Origin: Myxococcus sp. RHSTA-1-4
GTDB lineage: Bacteria > Myxococcota > Myxococcia > Myxococcales > Myxococcaceae
Length of the DNA: 64,000 nucleotides
Direction: 5' to 3'
Assembly (NCBI RefSeq): GCF_020037125.1
Contig: NZ_JAIQDG010000007.1
Coordinates: 62,001 to 126,000 of the forward strand
Of the stretch, positions 61,776 through 64,000 are shown piece after piece. The notes under the pieces were generated by a model. The model made no database searches and had not been told where the DNA came from. It saw nothing but the letters and a program-made list of their open reading frames with translations. Numbering within the stretch: the first letter of the stretch is position 1; each line of letters begins with the position of its first letter. The position numbers and the translations under genes were made by a program.

Positions 61776-62705
61776 ATGGAAGGGTACCTCGACGCGTTCA
61801 TCGCCTTCGTCCGCGCGGAGCGTGGGCTCTCCGGCAAGACGGTGGAGGCCTACGCCGCCGACATCAACACGTACTTCGAGGACCTGCGCGCGCGCGGCAT
61901 CTCGGACGTGACGCGAATCACGCAGGAAGACGTGTCCGCGCACCTGTCCTCGCTGGGCAGGCGGGGCCTGGGCAAGCGCAGCCAGGCGAGGCACCTGGCG
62001 GCGCTGCGGGGCTTCCACCGCTTCCTGGTCGCCGAGCGCATGGCCGACAAGGACCCCACGGAGGACCTGGACACGCCGCGCTCCGCGCGCAAGCTGCCTT
62101 CGTTCCTCACGCTGGAGGAGGTGGAGCAGCTCCTGGCCGCTCCGGACGAGCGCGGCTCCACGGGCCTGCGGGACAAGGCCATGCTGGAGGTGCTCTACGC
62201 CACGGGCCTGCGCGTGAGCGAGCTGTGCGGGCTGGGCATCAACGACGTGCAGCTCACCGCGGGCTACCTGGTGGCGAAGGGCAAGGGCTCCAAGGAGCGC
62301 CTCGTGCCGCTGGGGCGCGTGGCCGTGGAGAAGGTGCAGGCGTACCTGGCGGTGTCGCGGCCGGCCCTGCTGGGCAAGCGCCAGTCGAAGGCGCTCTTCG
62401 TCACGCCTCGCGGCGCGGGCTTCTCTCGGATGGGGTTCTGGAAGCTGCTCAAGCGCTACGCGCTGAAGGCGGGCATCCGCAAGCCCATTTCGCCGCACAA
62501 GCTGCGGCACTCGTTCGCCACGCACCTGGTGGAGCGGGGCGCGGACCTGCGCGCGGTGCAGCAGATGCTCGGCCACGCGGACCTGTCCACCACGCAGATC
62601 TACACCCACGTCAACAGCGCCCGCCTGCGCGCCGTCTACGACGAGTTCCACCCGCGCAGCGACGTGTTCGTGCCCAAGCCGAAGAAGCGGAAGACGGGGA
62701 CCTGA
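61776..62705 (+). CDS. xerD: Tyrosine recombinase XerD-type
   Basis: A 309-residue recombinase from ATG 61776 (a GTG nine bases upstream is in frame). The N-terminal SAM-like domain (AFVRAERGLSGKTVEAYAAD) binds the core site; the catalytic domain shows Arg146 (YATGLRVSEL), a lysine at GKGSKERLVPLG, His241 and Arg244 (SPHKLRHSFATH), His267 (MLGHADLSTTQ) and Tyr276 (QIYTHVN). All family residues are present. XerC/XerD resolve chromosome dimers at dif; no integrase-type flanking attachment site or phage genes are seen, which favours the housekeeping role over a mobile element. XerC cannot be fully excluded. Confidence 0.9.
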   Translation: MEGYLDAFIAFVRAERGLSGKTVEAYAADINTYFEDLRARGISDVTRITQEDVSAHLSSLGRRGLGKRSQARHLAALRGFHRFLVAERMADKDPTEDLDTPRSARKLPSFLTLEEVEQLLAAPDERGSTGLRDKAMLEVLYATGLRVSELCGLGINDVQLTAGYLVAKGKGSKERLVPLGRVAVEKVQAYLAVSRPALLGKRQSKALFVTPRGAGFSRMGFWKLLKRYALKAGIRKPISPHKLRHSFATHLVERGADLRAVQQMLGHADLSTTQIYTHVNSARLRAVYDEFHPRSDVFVPKPKKRKTGT

Positions 62706-62822
62706 CGAGGCAGGGAGGGCGGGGCTTCCCGGGAGGGCTTCCCGGGTCGGGGGGACATGTCAGACCGGGTTGTAGAATGGCTACCCTGTAGGTAGACACC
62801 CTGGGGGATTGGGTGCTATTCA

Positions 62823-62841
62823 GAAGACCTCTGAGGTCTTC
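62823..62841. promoter_or_regulatory. Perfect palindrome before the Uma2 gene
   Basis: GAAGACCTCTGAGGTCTTC is a 9-1-9 perfect palindrome whose end is two bases before the GGGGAGG ribosome binding site of the next gene. As DNA it could be an operator; as RNA it would form a hairpin that could hinder or gate ribosome access. It is not followed by a T-tract. Confidence 0.55.
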
Positions 62842-62855
62842 AAGGGGAGGCGTGC

Positions 62856-63455
62856 ATGGGACAGGGCAAGGGGAAGAAGCCGGCGACGTATGAGGACATC
62901 GAAGCGCTGCCGGTCGGGTGGGTGGGGGAGATCATCGAGGACGAGCTGTATGCGTTCCCCCGGCCGGCATCACCCCATCTCCGCGTGGCGTCTCGGCTGG
63001 GGGCACTGCTGGCGATGCGCTTCGAGATGGCCCAGGGCGGACCGGGCGGGTGGTGGTTCTTCGACGAGCCCGAGCTGCACTTCGGACGCAATGTCGTCGT
63101 TCCGGATCTGGCCGGCTGGCGTCGTGAGCGGGTACCCGAGCCGCCGAACGCGCCCTGGCTGACAATCGCGCCGGACTGGCTCTGTGAGGTGCTGTCCCCG
63201 TCGACCTGGTCCGTGGACGTGCAACGGAAGATGCCGCTGTACCACCGGGAAGGGGTGGAACATGCGTGGATCATCGACCCCGCCCAGCGGACCCTGGAGA
63301 TCTACCGCCGCGGAACCTATGGGTGGATTCGCGCGGAACTCTACGGAGGGGATGACATCGTGCGCGTGGAGCCCTTCGACGCCATTCCCCTGGATCTGGG
63401 CCTCCTGTGGCTGCCGGAAGCCCGGCGCGGGCGGGAAGGTCCGCCCGCGCCCTGA
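62856..63455 (+). CDS. Uma2-family (DUF820) PD-(D/E)XK nuclease-like protein
   Basis: A 199-residue protein with GGGGAGG five bases before its ATG, the common length for this family. It shows a PD-(D/E)XK-type fold: an N-terminal EDIEALPVGWVGEIIEDELY, the metal-binding VVVPDLAGWRRERVPEPP, then LCEVLSPSTWSVDVQRKMPL, containing the ExxSPS motif and a catalytic Lys, then HAWIIDPAQRTLEIYRR. The family is abundant in cyanobacteria and myxobacteria and has no settled function. A decayed relative lies at 2121-2202. Confidence 0.9.
   Translation: MGQGKGKKPATYEDIEALPVGWVGEIIEDELYAFPRPASPHLRVASRLGALLAMRFEMAQGGPGGWWFFDEPELHFGRNVVVPDLAGWRRERVPEPPNAPWLTIAPDWLCEVLSPSTWSVDVQRKMPLYHREGVEHAWIIDPAQRTLEIYRRGTYGWIRAELYGGDDIVRVEPFDAIPLDLGLLWLPEARRGREGPPAP
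63425..63450. terminator. Hairpin overlapping the end of the Uma2 gene
   Basis: GCGCGGGCGG pairs with CCGCCCGCGC around GAAGGT, a perfect ten-base stem just before the stop codon at 63453-63455 and in the 15-bp gap region with the convergent gene. It could serve as a bidirectional terminator; no T-tract is present. Confidence 0.45.
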
Positions 63456-63470
63456 GACGGGCCCTCCGGC

Positions 63471-64000
63471 TCAGGTCCCCACGCGGACGATGGGCACCCC
63501 GAATGGGTCCGTTGTCGTGCGCCGGGGCGCGGAGGCCTCGCTCCCGGGGAGCGGGGCCACGTGGATCAGCCCGGATGCCAGCAGCCGGTGCACCGAGCGC
63601 GAGGCCGCCAGCTCACCCATGGCCGCCGTGCGCAGCGCCTGCCGGATGCTCCGGCTGCCCCGCAGCTTCGAGTACAGGTACAGGTCATCCGCCGTCAGGT
63701 CCGGCGGGGTGGGGCGCGGAATCGGCTCGAACACGAGCCTCCCGTCCAGCGCGAACAGCTCGTCGCTCAGCGCCAGCGTCAGCCGCACCTCCGCCTCGCG
63801 GTACAGCGCGTGCGCCTCCGGCACCGGCCCGCGCTCCAGCACCTGGGCCGCCAGCGCCACCGCGTGGTCGTACTTCCCCGCCTCCAGGCAGTGCTTCACC
63901 ATGTTGAGCAGCTCCGCCAGCTCCGCGGACTCGCCGAGCTGCGGCCCCTTGGGTTGCCTCGGTGCCAGCGCCCCGCGCCGGTACAGGTGCAGCACCCAGC
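63471..64000 (-). CDS. DUF4388-like protein, C-terminal part, partial
   Basis: The frame is open to the window edge, so the start lies beyond it; about 176 codons are visible. A TPR-like helix pair (ELLNMVKHCLEAGKYDHAVA, LAAQVLERGPVPEAHALYRE) is followed by a DUF4388-type region, including TADDLYLYSKLRGSRSIRQA and AASRSVHRLLASGLIHVAPL, the winged-helix-like end seen in myxobacterial DUF4388 proteins, many of which accompany two-component or GTPase signalling. Only the family resemblance of the tail is used for the call. Confidence 0.65.
   Translation of the reverse strand, partial: WVLHLYRRGALAPRQPKGPQLGESAELAELLNMVKHCLEAGKYDHAVALAAQVLERGPVPEAHALYREAEVRLTLALSDELFALDGRLVFEPIPRPTPPDLTADDLYLYSKLRGSRSIRQALRTAAMGELAASRSVHRLLASGLIHVAPLPGSEASAPRRTTTDPFGVPIVRVGT

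Noticed and set aside
61776..62705. XerD-like gene as an integrase of a genomic island
   Set aside because: All recombinase motifs are of the XerC/XerD type with normal length; no tRNA, direct repeat or mobile genes flank it.

Overview
The window is a GC-rich chromosomal segment from a myxobacterium, most likely a member of the Myxococcaceae (Myxococcus, Corallococcus or Pyxidicoccus type). The evidence is the very high G+C with strong third-position bias, a MYXO-CTERM-like tail, ELWxSDGT and HYR repeat lipoproteins, kelch lipoproteins, many lipoprotein signals, Ser/Thr kinases fused to TPR or AAA/TPR modules, and KGG-repeat stress proteins. No rRNA, tRNA, CRISPR array or intact insertion sequence was recognised.

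Region 1 (1-10.9 kb) is accessory and eroded. It holds the tail of a formaldehyde dehydrogenase, a degenerate 57-60 bp tandem repeat field, a small lipoprotein, a Uma2 remnant, a 1443-residue repeat lipoprotein, a GFA-family enzyme, a scar of IS3-type transposase and frameshifted gene remnants that truncates a CGPT-motif protein, a HEAT-repeat protein behind a 46-codon SDR stub, and a Cys-rich lipoprotein. Region 2 (10.9-23.4 kb) holds a DUF2236/MpaB-like oxygenase, a 1199-residue helical lipoprotein of unknown function, a 14-repeat kelch lipoprotein, a SWIM-SNF2 helicase, and a lipid-anchored MsrB-MsrA fusion. Region 3 (23.4-33.9 kb) is regulatory: an AhpD-like enzyme diverges from a MarR regulator across two matching palindromes, followed by a sigma-54 activator, a kinase-TPR protein, a kinase-AAA-TPR protein and an ECF-type sigma factor.

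Region 4 (33.9-43.9 kb) carries pyruvate carboxylase, an MFS transporter with an unusual upstream region (three 29-bp direct repeats and a Fur-box-like palindrome), a 2-oxoglutarate/Fe(II) oxygenase, a nitrilase and a DAACS symporter. Region 5 (43.9-49.1 kb) is a three-gene formate dehydrogenase operon. Its catalytic subunit is interrupted by an in-frame TGA that is best read as selenocysteine, with a SECIS-type hairpin whose GGUCU loop lies at the same distance from UGA as in Escherichia coli fdhF. Simple gene calling would split this selenoprotein into two genes.

Region 6 (49.6-64 kb) holds a patatin phospholipase convergent with a neutral ceramidase, a dinucleotide-binding reductase divergent from a LysR regulator with a perfect palindrome, a TVP38-family membrane protein, a KGG protein, a small PII-like protein followed by two overlapping but different cation:proton antiporters, a YciO/Sua5 protein, a membrane protein, a XerD-type recombinase, a Uma2-family nuclease and a partial DUF4388-like protein. 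The strongest candidates for follow-up are the selenocysteine formate dehydrogenase, the PII-like/antiporter module, the MarR/AhpD switch, the 29-bp repeats and the large helical lipoprotein.
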